NCBI RefSeq assembly: GCF_029525555.1
Contig: NZ_JAPDHZ010000004.1
Coordinates: forward strand, 372,001-436,000
DNA: 64,000 bases
Origin: Cohnella ginsengisoli
GTDB taxonomy: Bacteria > Bacillota > Bacilli > Paenibacillales > Paenibacillaceae
Direction of reading: 5' to 3'
A program made the translations under genes and the position numbers. Under the pieces are notes generated by a model. It was not told the DNA's origin. It searched no databases and was given only the letters and a program-made list of their open reading frames with translations. Below, in pieces: positions 28,601 through 37,490 of the stretch. Within the stretch, counting starts at the first letter, position 1; every line of letters starts with the position of its first letter.

Positions 28601-30468
28601 AGACGCGGGACATCGTCGCCGAGCTGCCCAAGGGAGCGCTGGCTTGGCTGAGGGAAGGCCCATGGACGGCCGGTAGGCTTGCCCATGGGAGAAGCCTCGC
28701 GGAAGCGCTGGCCGATCCGTCCCGCGCGGCCGAGTGGGCCGAGGCGGCGCCGCCGCTCGCGCGGGACACGCTCGCGCTGATCGTCCAACGCTTCGGTCCC
28801 GCGCCGTTCCCGGAGGAAAAGCTTGCGCCGGAAGGCGGCAGGCCGCCGTTCGGCTGGACGGGGGCGGAGCTCCGGCTCGCCGTCCAGTTGCTTCGGCGCG
28901 ACGGCATCGTATTCGCGTTGGACCGTCCGTGGGGAGACAGGCTGCTCCTCGTGCCCGCGGACATGTGCGCGGTATGGCGCAGGCTGCTGCTCCCGCTGCG
29001 CGTAACGCCGCTGCCCGAAGGGGCGTGGATGGACAGCTGCGATGCCGCCGCTTCGCCGCTGTCCCATGAGCTGGTCGCCGCATGGTCGGCGATCCGAAGG
29101 TCAGGCCTGACGCTCACGGCCAAGGGAGCGCCTCGCAAGCAGGATGCCGCCAAGCTTGCGGCCGCCATGCGCCTTGCGTCCGAGGACATCCCGCCGCTTA
29201 CCGTTCCGCCGGCATGGGAAGCGCTCCCCGCATCCGCAGTTCTGGCGCTCCTCCTGGGCCGCTCGATCGGCATGCTGAAACGGCGCGGACAGGCGATCGC
29301 GGCGGAGCCGGACAAGGCCGCAGAGGCTTGGCTCGCGCTGCCTGCCGCCGAAGCGGAGCTTCGCCTGCTCGAGCAAGCTGCGGACAGTCTGCTTGCGGCC
29401 GGAGCGCCCGGCGCCTGGCTGGCCGCGGAATCGCTGCGCGATCTGGCGCCGATGCGCTGGTATTTGGCTGCGGACATCGCGAAGGCGCTGCCGACGAAGG
29501 AGGCCGCCGGGGCTGCCGAAGCCTGGATCCGGTTCCTTCGCGCAGCCGGGTGGATGGAGACGGGGAGCGGCGCGGAAGGCGCTGCCCTGCGTTGGATCAT
29601 CGAGCCGAATCCCGGGCGACTGATGGCGTCGGCGGACGGCTACGACCGCTACGAGCTTATGCCCGATCTCGAGGCGATCGTGCCGCCGGAGGTGCCGCCC
29701 GGCGCCAGATGGGAGCTCGAGTTGTTGGCGCGCCGCCTGTCGGAGGACGTCGTGGCCGTCTATCGGATCGATGCGGGCGCTTGCCGCCGGGCGCAAGCGG
29801 ACGGGACGAGCCTCGAACAGGCACGCTCCGCGCTGGAGCGCGGCTCGGGCGCGCCGCTTCCCGGCGCCGTCGACATCGCGCTGCGAGACTGGTTTCACGC
29901 AGCGCCCGCGAACTCGGCTGGGCAGCCGGCACGGCCTTCTGAAACGCCGCCGCCGGATAAATCGCCGCTTCGGGTACTGAGCGTGGAGCGGCCGATTGTA
30001 CGGCGTGACGAAAGCCATGACGAGGCGACCCACGGCGATTTCTTCGGGTGCGCCGATGCGGCCGCGCGTATAGACGGAGCAGGTCCAGCCAGGTCCTGGG
30101 ATGCGAAGGCGCCGATCCTATCCCGCAGGCTTTATCCCGGCGCGGATGGCGTCCCGCCCGGCTGGCTGCGGCAGCCGGCTGCTTATCATGCATCGACGCG
30201 CAAAGAGATCGTGGAGCGGGCGATCGGCTGGCGCGCCGGATTGCGGCTGAGCAAGGACGGCGCCTGGATAGATTTTGTGCCGGAGCGCGTCGTGCCTGAC
30301 GAGCATGGCGGCTGGCGCGTCCGGGGCCGGCCCTTCGTCCGGGAGGCCGGCAGCGGCAAGCCTGTGCTCGCCGAAAACCCGGTCGACCTCGAAGCCTTAG
30401 AGATCGGTACGCTCATGATCTCGCTTCCGGAAGCGGAGCATGCCGAGATCTACCGGCCGATCACTTGA
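28597..30468 (+). CDS. XPB-helicase-associated protein (helicase C-terminal-like domain)
   Basis: A 623-residue soluble protein, rich in Ala, Leu and Arg, starting at the ATG that overlaps the helicase stop. Segments such as LAWLREGPWTAGRLAHGRSL, RWIIEPNPGRLMASADGYDRY and LRDWFHAAP resemble winged-helix and helicase-associated domains of the protein encoded next to bacterial XPB (in Mycobacterium the pair Rv0861c/Rv0862c has the same order). No Walker motifs are present, so it is not itself a motor. It probably forms a complex with the helicase. The C-terminal 150 residues (from RRLYPGADGVPPGW) are a separate module. Family recall rather than search supports this; the exact function is unknown. 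Confidence 0.72.
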   Translation: MKTRDIVAELPKGALAWLREGPWTAGRLAHGRSLAEALADPSRAAEWAEAAPPLARDTLALIVQRFGPAPFPEEKLAPEGGRPPFGWTGAELRLAVQLLRRDGIVFALDRPWGDRLLLVPADMCAVWRRLLLPLRVTPLPEGAWMDSCDAAASPLSHELVAAWSAIRRSGLTLTAKGAPRKQDAAKLAAAMRLASEDIPPLTVPPAWEALPASAVLALLLGRSIGMLKRRGQAIAAEPDKAAEAWLALPAAEAELRLLEQAADSLLAAGAPGAWLAAESLRDLAPMRWYLAADIAKALPTKEAAGAAEAWIRFLRAAGWMETGSGAEGAALRWIIEPNPGRLMASADGYDRYELMPDLEAIVPPEVPPGARWELELLARRLSEDVVAVYRIDAGACRRAQADGTSLEQARSALERGSGAPLPGAVDIALRDWFHAAPANSAGQPARPSETPPPDKSPLRVLSVERPIVRRDESHDEATHGDFFGCADAAARIDGAGPARSWDAKAPILSRRLYPGADGVPPGWLRQPAAYHASTRKEIVERAIGWRAGLRLSKDGAWIDFVPERVVPDEHGGWRVRGRPFVREAGSGKPVLAENPVDLEALEIGTLMISLPEAEHAEIYRPIT

Positions 30469-30538
30469 CCCCCTCGATGCGAATATGTGATATGATAGAC
30501 TATGTATCCCAAGCGCATAAGGGGCAGGTGGTTAAGTC

Positions 30539-31033
30539 TTGACCATGGTTAAATCCCTCCCTGCGGCGGAGGCGTCCGTCGGCTATTCGCCGGATCCCGC
30601 GGCCGACCTTACGGCGATCGCGGCACGCGCCTTCGAGCTGGGAGATCTGATAAAGCACTCCGCTTTGACGGAGAATTACGTATACTGGAAGCGCTCCGTG
30701 GAGCGCAGCGGCGAAGCGCAGCTTCGGATCCGCGAGTTTCTCAAGGCCAAGGACAAGTTCAGCGAGTGCGAGCGGTTCGGTCATTTTCACCCGGATTACA
30801 ACGAGGCGCTGGACCAAGTTTACGCGGCCGAGGCGAAGCTCGAGGAGATCGAGGCGGTCCGCCGCTTCAAGGAAGCGGAGCGCGCGGTCGACCTGCTGCT
30901 CCACGAAGTATCGCTGCTGATCGCGCATTCGGTGTCCGAGTCGATCAAGGTGCCGGACAACGATCCGAACCCCAAGGCGTCGGGCTGCGGCAGCGGCGGC
31001 AGCTGCTCATGCGGCAGCGGAGGCTGCGGATAA
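30539..31033 (+). CDS. ricF: RicF (YlbF), Y-complex subunit for RNA maturation and sporulation/biofilm control
   Basis: A 164-residue helical protein. With RicA and RicT, RicF forms a complex that helps RNase Y mature many operon mRNAs and affects Spo0A activation, competence and biofilm. The YlbF core is seen in FLKAKDKFSECERFGHFHPDY and HEVSLLIAHSVSESIKVP. The tail GCGSGGSCSCGSGGCG holds five cysteines, consistent with the Fe-S cluster ligands of the Y-complex. TTG at 30539 is favoured by AGGTGG seven bases upstream; ATG at 30545 is the alternative. ylbG follows 43 bases later, as in Bacillus. Confidence 0.9.
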   Translation: MTMVKSLPAAEASVGYSPDPAADLTAIAARAFELGDLIKHSALTENYVYWKRSVERSGEAQLRIREFLKAKDKFSECERFGHFHPDYNEALDQVYAAEAKLEEIEAVRRFKEAERAVDLLLHEVSLLIAHSVSESIKVPDNDPNPKASGCGSGGSCSCGSGGCG

Positions 31034-31076
31034 TACGAACGCCGGCTTGGGCCGGCCTGCGGAACGGAGGAGCTTC

Positions 31077-31340
31077 ATGTTCGCCGAACGGATCGGCTAC
31101 ATCGTATGGTTCAGCGATTGGAAGGCGGCGCGCGCGCTGGACAAGTACGGCAGCCTGCATTATATGTCTCGCAAGATGAATTACGCCGTCCTCTACATGG
31201 ACGCGGAAACCTCGGAGGACACGGTGCGCAATCTGCAGCGGTTGCCTTACGTCCGCAAGATCGAGCGCTCCTACCGGGGCGAGATCAAGACCGAGTATGA
31301 GAGCAACGTGCCGGACAAGACCCGGTTCTACGGGCTCTAA
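31077..31340 (+). CDS. ylbG: YlbG family protein (DUF2129)
   Basis: An 87-residue cytoplasmic protein of the YlbG family, conserved next to ylbF across Bacillales but without an assigned function. It begins MFAERIGYIVWFSDWKAARA and has the family block YGSLHYMSRKMNYAVLYM and the C-terminal VPDKTRFYGL. The ATG at 31077 follows CGGAGGAG. It is the second and last gene of the ricF-ylbG unit, followed by a strong terminator. The rsmD and coaD genes that follow ylbG in Bacillus are absent here, so synteny breaks at this point. Confidence 0.88.
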   Translation: MFAERIGYIVWFSDWKAARALDKYGSLHYMSRKMNYAVLYMDAETSEDTVRNLQRLPYVRKIERSYRGEIKTEYESNVPDKTRFYGL

Positions 31341-31358
31341 GCGAGTGGCAAGCGATTG

Positions 31359-31397
31359 GAGCGCCGCGCCGGCGACCGGGCCGGCGCTCTTTTTTTT
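31359..31397 (+). terminator. Intrinsic terminator after ricF-ylbG
   Basis: GAGCGCC (31359-31365) pairs with GGCGCTC (31383-31389), with further GC pairing inside, followed by eight Ts. Confidence 0.85.
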
Positions 31398-31418
31398 ATA
31401 GTCAAAAAAGAGGTCTGG

Positions 31419-31462
31419 ACATTAAAAAAAATGTAAAGTATGGAATCTATTTTTTTTAATGT
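31419..31462. repeat. Perfect 14-bp A/T-rich inverted repeat beside a promoter
   Basis: ACATTAAAAAAAAT (31419-31432) and its exact inverted copy ATTTTTTTTAATGT (31449-31462) flank a 16-base centre. The right arm touches the -35 of the next promoter. It could be an operator or curved-DNA element. The surrounding 150 bases are far more A/T-rich than the rest of the window. Confidence 0.7.
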
Positions 31463-31491
31463 TGAATGTACGGGAATATTTGCGATAGAAT
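31462..31491 (+). promoter_or_regulatory. Probable sigma-A promoter of the unknown gene at 31.6 kb
   Basis: TTGAAT (31462-31467) and TAGAAT (31486-31491) with an 18-base spacer, about 70 bases before the start codon and directly abutting the inverted repeat. Confidence 0.55.
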
Positions 31492-31562
31492 GTATATATA
31501 TGCCTAATATCTCAAACCCTTTATAGGTCTTTTGGCTCATTCGAGCGAGGGAGGGAAGTCCC

Positions 31563-32002
31563 GTGAAAGACAAGCAAACGGAGCGTTGGAGCACGTACGA
31601 GCCTTTTTTTCGTTGAGCTTGGGGATAAAAAAAGTCGCGGACATCATCATTACGAATCATGCTCGCGTTCGTTGGACGGACCGCGTCGAATCCGAAAAGA
31701 CGGGCTTTTCCGATATCGCCGAATTTTTGTGGCAGTGTCTGAAAGAGGGGCGCGTCGTATCGTATTACCGCAACGAAGAGGACGTCTACACGATCGACGA
31801 CGACCTCGTGTTCGTGGCGGAGTTCGCCGTCTCCGAAAAGGAAGTCGACTTGATCGGCAATCCGCTCCACAAGATGATCGTCGTGACCTTTCTCGGCAGA
31901 ATGTCGGAGACGATGGAGCTGCGGGATCTGAAGACGTACTATTCCTGGCTGCGGCATTCGCGCCGCATGACGCTGATCAAAAACAATCGCAAACGTCGCT
32001 AA
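31563..32002 (+). CDS. Conserved-looking protein of unknown function, about 145 residues
   Basis: I do not recognise the family. The GTG start at 31563 follows GAGGGAGGGAAG. Two frame breaks, T7 31604-31610 and A7 31627-31633, each lose one base to give one frame beginning MKDKQTERWSTYEPFFVELG and continuing DKKVADIIITNHARVRWTDR. The protein is soluble and mixed alpha/beta, with a basic C-terminus (RRMTLIKNNRKRR). The stretch ITNHARVRWTDRV followed later by VVTFLGRMSETMEL recalls small toxin- or phage-type domains that begin with a conserved HA..R motif, but the similarity is weak. A perfect inverted repeat at its promoter suggests dedicated regulation. Confidence 0.6.
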
Positions 32003-32018
32003 ATCTATTCATATGAAG

Positions 32019-32045
32019 GCATGCCGCGAGGCATGCTTTTTTTTT
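32019..32045 (+). terminator. Intrinsic terminator after the unknown 145-residue gene
   Basis: GCATGCC (32019-32025) and GGCATGC (32030-32036) form a perfect stem with a four-base loop, followed by nine Ts. Confidence 0.85.
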
Positions 32046-32114
32046 GCACTTCTTTCTTTGCGCGTCTTTTTTGCACGTCTTTTTTTGCATGTCTTTTTTT
32101 GCATGTCTTTAATT
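32046..32114 (+). repeat. T-rich tandem repeat, five copies of about 14 bases
   Basis: Units begin at 32046, 32060, 32073, 32087 and 32101, with consensus GCAYGTCTTTTTTT; one unit is 13 bases and the outer units are degenerate. It directly follows the T run of the preceding terminator. The unit is not a multiple of three and no gene reads through it. Confidence 0.8.
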
Positions 32115-32231
32115 GCATCCTTTTGGCTGGCTTTTTGCATGACTGAAGCGATTGGCCAAAGCGGCGAAGATCGCCGCGGCCGATTATGTTATAATGCATT
32201 CAAATGTCCGGAAGGCGGGAATTCGAAAATT

Positions 32232-33133
32232 ATGGCGTTGAACGTGCATCAACTCCACACCTTTTACGCGGTGGCCGAGAGGGGGGAGCTTTTCCGCCGC
32301 CGCACAGACGCTGCACATGACGCAGCCCGCGGTGACGATGCAGATTCAGGCGCTCGAGGAGCGGTTCGGGGCGAAGCTGTTCCGAAGGTCCGCCAAGAAG
32401 CTCGAGCTGACCGATGCCGGGCGCGCCCTCCTGCCCCAAGCGCGCAAGGCGATGGAGCTGATGCGGGAGACGGACGAGGTTATGGCCGTCCACGCCGAAC
32501 AGCTCAAGGGCCGGCTTAAGTTCGCCGCCAGCCTGACGATCGGCGAATACGTGCTGCCGCGCCTGCTCGCGCCTTTTTTTGAAAAAATACCCGGATTTGT
32601 CGCTAAGCATGCGCATCATCAATACGTCCGAGATTATCGAGGAGATCGAAAATCACGGCCTTGCCTTCGGACTGGTCGAAGGACGCGCGGAAGGCCCGGG
32701 TTTGATCGCCGAGCCGGTCATGAACGACGAGCTCGTGCTTGTCGTGCCCGCGGGGCACCCGTTCGCCGCCCGCAGCGAGGTCGAGCTCGAAGAAGTGCTG
32801 AAGGAGCCGATGGTGCTGCGGGAGACGGGATCGGGCACGCGGCAGGTCATGGAGGAGGAGCTCCTCCGGCACGGCGCGCAGCCTTCGGACCTGCGGGTCG
32901 TGAGCGACTTCGGGAGCACCGGCGCCGTGAAGTCGGCCGTCGAGGCCGGCCTGGGGCTGTCCTTCGTCTCGGTATGGACGATCCGGCACGAGGCCGCGCT
33001 CTCGCTGCTCGCGCCGGTTAAAATCCGGGGCGTATCGTTCCGCAGGCAGTTTTACGCGGTTCGCCAGCAATCGTCCGACCTGCCGATCGCAGGCGCGTCG
33101 CTGCTAGATTACTTAAGGGGGATTCAAGCTTGA
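32232..33133 (+). CDS. LysR-family transcriptional regulator
   Basis: A corrected 299-residue regulator with an N-terminal winged helix (FSAAAQTLHMTQPAVTMQIQ) and a two-lobed effector domain (from about residue 90). Two frame breaks, G6 32281-32286 and A6 32582-32587, are each cured by one base fewer, restoring AVAERGSFSAAA in the recognition region and FFEKYPDLSLSMRI at the start of the effector domain. It resembles the CysL/YwfK branch that controls sulfur or related metabolism, but the target cannot be fixed. Its TGA overlaps the TTG start of the PHP gene (TTGA), so the two are translationally coupled. Confidence 0.85.
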
Positions 33134-34029
33134 AGAGAGCGGACCTGCATACGCATACGACCGCGTCGGACGGTCTTCACAAGCCTTCCGAAAACGTCCG
33201 CATGGCAGCGGAGGCGGGCCTCTCCGCCATCGGCATCACCGATCACGATACGGTGGCCGGCCTGAACGAAGCCAGACAAGCCGCTAAGACATACGGCATC
33301 GAGGTCGTGCCCGGCGTCGAGATCAGCACGGCGCAGGACGGCCAGGACATCCACATTCTCGGTTATTACGCGGACGACCGCGATCGGGTATTCCTGGCGC
33401 GGCTCGCTTCGCAGCGGCGCGTGCGCGATTCGCGCAACGAGCTGATCGTGGCGAAGTTGAACGAGCTGGGCGTGAGCCTCTCCTGGGAGACGGTGCTCGA
33501 CGCGGCGGGACGGGACCGAGGGCCGGACGAGACGGTCGGCCGGCCGCATATCGCCGAAGCGATGGTCAGGATCGGGGCGGTAGGCTCCCTGCAGGAGGCG
33601 TTCGACCGGTACCTGGCCGAGGGCAAGCCGGCTTATGTCCTGCCGCCGCGGATCGCGCCGGCCGAAGCGATCGCCTGGATTCACGAGGCCGGCGGGGCCG
33701 CCGTCGTCGCCCATCCCGGGCTGTACGGCGCGGACGAAGCCGTCGAGTCGCTGCTGCGAGACGGCTTCGCGGACGGCGTCGAGGCATATCATTCGGACCA
33801 TACGGCCGAAGACGAGCGTCGCTATGCGGCGATGGCGGAGCGGTACGGCGTCATCGCGACAGGCGGTTCCGATTTTCACGGCGAGCGCAAGGGTCGGGTG
33901 TATCACGGTCCGATCGGCTGGCGATCGGCCGGTGCGGACGTCGTGCACGCGCTCAGGGAGCGGGCGAAGGATCGGCGGGCGGCGCGCCTGTCGGACTCGC
34001 CGGCCGGCGGCGGTATTGCATCGGACTGA
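33130..34029 (+). CDS. PHP-domain phosphoesterase (TrpH/YciV-like nuclease or nucleotidase)
   Basis: The 299-residue cytoplasmic enzyme has a full PHP metal site: DLHTHTTASDG at the N-terminus, ITDHDT, VPGVEIS, DIHILGYY, VVAHPG and GSDFHGE. This group includes 5'-3' exoribonucleases and 3',5'-nucleotide phosphatases (RnaAM/YciV). It begins with TTG at 33130, overlapping the LysR stop by TTGA. Its last 77 bases overlap the convergent AraC gene. A paired LysR regulator could control it, or simply be read with it. The true substrate (short RNA ends, pAp or others) is not deducible from the motifs. Confidence 0.88.
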   Translation: MKRADLHTHTTASDGLHKPSENVRMAAEAGLSAIGITDHDTVAGLNEARQAAKTYGIEVVPGVEISTAQDGQDIHILGYYADDRDRVFLARLASQRRVRDSRNELIVAKLNELGVSLSWETVLDAAGRDRGPDETVGRPHIAEAMVRIGAVGSLQEAFDRYLAEGKPAYVLPPRIAPAEAIAWIHEAGGAAVVAHPGLYGADEAVESLLRDGFADGVEAYHSDHTAEDERRYAAMAERYGVIATGGSDFHGERKGRVYHGPIGWRSAGADVVHALRERAKDRRAARLSDSPAGGGIASD

Positions 34030-34849
34030 CGCCGTAGTAGGCGCCGAAATGCCGCGTAAAAGGATGAATCGACGGGTAGCCGAGCTTGTCCGCGACGGCG
34101 GTGATCGTAAGGTCGCTTTCGCGGAGCAGAATCGCCGCCCTGCGCATCCGCAGGCGGTGCTGGTAGGCTTTGGGCGTGAAGCCCGTCTCCCGAAGGAACA
34201 GCTCGTGAAAATAGGTGCGGCTAAGACCGCACATCTCCCACCATTCGCCGACGCTCTCTCGCCGGCCGGGATTGTGCTCGAGCCGCTCGAGCAGCTTCAC
34301 GATCCGGTAGTCGCTCGGCCTCCGCGTATGGCGCGCGTTAAACCAATTCAGCATCCACGCATACATCATGCTGTTCAGAATCTCGCTGCGATAGTAGCGG
34401 GATTCTTCGTATACCCGGACGATCCGAAGCAGCTCCTCGTAGAGCTGCGGGTCGTCCTGGAGCGACGATACGCCGGGGAGGGCGTCCAACTCCGCGCACG
34501 GGCAAGCGACGGAGACGGCGCCAAGCTTAAAGGGCTCGGGCGCGTAAATGAAAATGCGGTTCAGCGAAACGGGGTTTTTAGCGTCCCAAAGGTCGAAGTA
34601 CAAATTAAAAGAGGAAAGCGGCCGCTCGGGCGAGATATGGAATGCGTGAGGCTGGCCAGGACGCAAGAAGACGAGCGCCCGCTTGTCCAACGGATACCGT
34701 ACGTCCTCGATCTCCATTTCCCCGCCGCCCTCCGGGAACAAGTGCATCGCGTACACGCTGCATACCCGGAGCCCTTCATTCGCGCTTCCGTCGTAGACGT
34801 ATGGCATCAGATCGCCCAGATAAGGCGTCATATCGGATAGGCTTTTCAT
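33953..34849 (-). CDS. AraC-family regulator, divergent from the GH95 fucosidase
   Basis: A 298-residue protein with an N-terminal cupin-type sensing domain (FLRPGQPHAFHISPERPLS) and a C-terminal pair of AraC helix-turn-helices (VGEWWEMCGLSRTYFHELFLRE and ITAVADKLGYPSIHPFTRHF). It probably senses a sugar and controls the divergent fucosidase gene, whose start lies 204 bases away. The ATG (complement of 34847-34849) follows GGAGG. The C-terminus ends in a Pro/Ala-rich tail of about 20 residues coded inside the 3' end of the PHP gene on the other strand, an unusual 77-base convergent overlap. Confidence 0.88.
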   Translation of the reverse strand: MKSLSDMTPYLGDLMPYVYDGSANEGLRVCSVYAMHLFPEGGGEMEIEDVRYPLDKRALVFLRPGQPHAFHISPERPLSSFNLYFDLWDAKNPVSLNRIFIYAPEPFKLGAVSVACPCAELDALPGVSSLQDDPQLYEELLRIVRVYEESRYYRSEILNSMMYAWMLNWFNARHTRRPSDYRIVKLLERLEHNPGRRESVGEWWEMCGLSRTYFHELFLRETGFTPKAYQHRLRMRRAAILLRESDLTITAVADKLGYPSIHPFTRHFGAYYGVSPMQYRRRPASPTGAPPADPSPAP

Positions 34850-35053
34850 ATCGGGACCTCCTCACAAACAAGAAAATGACCGGATGAATCGTCAAATAAG
34901 TGGATGCGCTAACAAATACGAAACGCTCCTCTCATGGTACGATATCGATGACGATATGAAAAGCGTTCGTTCTGATATGCGGACGATCAAACAAATAGGA
35001 TCGCAACGGAGCCGCCGGCGGAAGCGATAGAATTCTTGAAGGGTGAATGGACG
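34850..35053. other. Divergent control region between the AraC gene and the GH95 gene
   Basis: About 200 bases without a gene. It has several ATATC/GATAT elements (around 34943-34978), including CGATATCG and GACGATATG, that could be AraC half sites. I cannot place promoters with confidence. Confidence 0.35.
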
Positions 35054-37362
35054 ATGAGCGAAACGAAGCTATGGTACGACAAGGGCGCGGACGGCTGGAA
35101 GCAGGGACTGCCGCTCGGCAACGGGAAAATGGGAGCCGTCATTTACGGAGACGAGGCGCGCGAGGTTTGGAGCTTGACGGAAGTAACTTATTGGTCGGGC
35201 AAGCCGGAGGAAACGCCGTTCGCGCCGCGTGACAAATCGGATCTTGAAACGCTTAAAAGCCACTTCTGGAACGGCGATTTTGCGGCCGGCGAGGATCGTG
35301 CCGCGGCGCTGCTGCAATCGGAAAAGGGGAATTTCGGCACGAACATGCCGATGTGCGATCTGATTCTGACGTTCACGGACGCCATCGGAGGGGGGAGTGA
35401 CGCGGGAACTGGATCTGGAGACAGCGCTGTACGCGTTCTCATCCGACGATCGGACGGGCATCCGCCGGGAAGCGCTGGCGAGCCACGCGGATGGCGTGAT
35501 CGCAGGGAGCCTAACGAGCGCCAGAGCGGGCGGCGTATCCTTCACGCTCGCGCTCGAGGGCCGGACGGAGCGCTTCACTTCTACCGCGGATCCGGCAACG
35601 GGCGTCCTGTCCTTCGCCGGCAGGGCGACGGAGACGATGCATAGCGACGGCCAATGCGGCGTACGGGCGGAGGGACGCGTTCAAGTCGTCGCGCGCGGCG
35701 GACGGGTGACGGCGCGCGGCGGACGTCTGGTCGTCGAGGGAGCCGACGAGGCGTGGATCTACGTCGCCGCGAGCACGGATTACGACCGAGAAGGCGAGGC
35801 GTGGCGCACCGAATGCGCGGCCGCGGTCGAACGGGCCGCGGCCAAAGGATACGCGAAGGTGCGCGAGGATCATGTCGCCGACTATCGCACTTTATTCGGC
35901 CGCGTAGAAGCGACCCTTGGAGACGCGTCGGAGAGCGGCGTTCTGCCGACCGACGAGCGAATGAGCCGTTTGCGCGAAGGCGCGGACGATCCCGGCCTGT
36001 TCGCGCTGTTTTTCCAATACGGACGCTATCTGACGATCGCGGGCTCGCGGGCGGATTCGGCGCTGCCGCTTCACCTGCAAGGCATCTGGAACGACGGCGA
36101 GGCCAACCGCATGGCCTGGAGCTGCGACTATCATCTCGACATCAACACGGAGATGAACTACTTCCCGACCGAGGCGGCGAACCTGGCCGACTGTCATCTG
36201 CCGCTCCTGCGCTACGTGGAGCGCCTGGCCGAAGCGGGACGCCGCACCGCGCGCGACTTCTATGGCGCGCCGGGCTGGGTCGCGCACGTGTTTTCCAACG
36301 CCTGGGGCTTTACGGCGCCGGGCTGGCATTATTCATGGGGGGCTGAACGTGACGGGCGGGCTGTGGCTGGCCGAGCAGCTCCGCGTCCATTACGAATACG
36401 GGCTCGACGACGACTTCCTGCGGCGAAGCGCGTACCCGGTGCTTAAAGAGGCGGCGCTATTCTACCTGGACTATATGAGCGTCCATCCGGAGAAGGGCTG
36501 GCTCGTGACCGGGCCTTCCAATTCGCCGGAGAACAGCTTCTTTGCCGGAGCGGGCCGCGAACGCAGCTACGCATTGTCCATGGGCGCGACGCTCGACCAG
36601 GTGCTCGTGCGCGACCTGTTCGCGTTTTGTCTGGCCTCCGCGGAGCGGCTTAGCATCGACGATGACTTCCAGGATCGGCTGCGCAAGGCCGTCAGCCTGC
36701 TGCCGCCGCTGCAGATCGGCGCGGGCGGCCAACTGCAGGAATGGCTGGAGGACTTCGGCGAGGCGCAGCCGGACCACCGGCACGTGTCCCATTTGCACGC
36801 GCTTTTCCCCGGCGCCCAGGTAACCCCGCGCGACACGCCGGAGCTGGCCGAAGCGGCTAGGCGTACGCTCGCGAACCGGATGGACGCCGCCGAGCTCGAG
36901 GACGTGGAGTTCACGCTCGCGCTGTTCGCGGGCGGCTTCGCAAGGCTCGGCGACGGAGAGCTGGCGCTTCGCCAGCTCTCCTATCTGGTCGGACGGCTGT
37001 GCTTCGACAATTTGCTGACTTACTCCAAAGCCGGCATCGCGGGAGCGGAGAGCAATATTTTCGTCGCGGACGGCAACTTCGGCGGGACGGCCGCCTTCGC
37101 GGAAATGCTGATGCAAAGCCATGGCGGCGTCATCCACCTGCTGCCCGCCTTACCGGCGAGCTGGCATAACGGCAGCATTCGGGGATTGAGAGCCCGGGGC
37201 AACGCCGAGGTCGATCTGACTTGGTCGGACGGCGCGCTGACGAGCGCGACGATCCGGGCGGGCTCCGATCTGCAGGCGGCGCTGCGTTACCGGGAACGCG
37301 AAGTCGGCCTAAATCTGCGGGCCGGCAAAGCGATCGTCGTGGACGCCGAGCTCCGGGCTTGA
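35054..37362 (+). CDS. GH95 alpha-L-fucosidase
   Basis: A corrected 768-residue glycosidase without a signal peptide, hence probably cytoplasmic. The N-terminal beta domain begins LWYDKGADGWKQGLPLGNGKMG, the family opening. The (alpha/alpha)6 barrel holds DINTEMNYFPTEAANL (catalytic asparagine region) and QLQEWLEDFGEA (candidate acid), then HVSHLHALFPG; the C-terminal beta domain is AESNIFVADGNFGGTAAFAEM onward. GH95 enzymes mostly cut alpha-1,2-L-fucose. Frame breaks at G6 35390-35395 and G6 36337-36342 each need one base fewer (YSWGLNVTGGLWLAEQL across the second). ATG at 35054 is preferred over TTG at 35036. Control by the divergent AraC protein is likely. Confidence 0.9.
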
Positions 37363-37404
37363 CTTGACGCCAAGCGCGAGCCGAATCATAGGACGAAAGG
37401 TTGC

Positions 37405-37449
37405 GACAACTACGGGACTGCCGATAACGGCGGACCGGTAGTTGTCTTT
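37405..37449 (+). terminator. Probable terminator after the GH95 gene
   Basis: GACAACTAC (37405-37413) pairs with GTAGTTGTC (37438-37446), an inner GCCG/CGGC hairpin sits in the loop, and TTTC follows. Confidence 0.55.
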
Positions 37450-37490
37450 CGTGTATAATGATGCTACTGAGAAAAGGGGGGGGTCGGACG

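Noticed and set aside
31013-31033. Cysteine-rich tail of RicF as a separate metallothionein-like gene
   Set aside because: It is in frame with and continuous to the RicF core, and Cys-rich tails are expected for this Fe-S binding family.
32005-32199. Lys-rich small protein antisense to the T-rich tandem array
   Set aside because: The repeat unit is about 14 bases, so the Lys repeats are a by-product of A runs. The frame has no ribosome site.
34940-34990. Possible cre site before the GH95 gene (TGAAAAGCGTTCG)
   Set aside because: It resembles a cre but carries one extra base between the TGAAA and CG parts, so the spacing is wrong.
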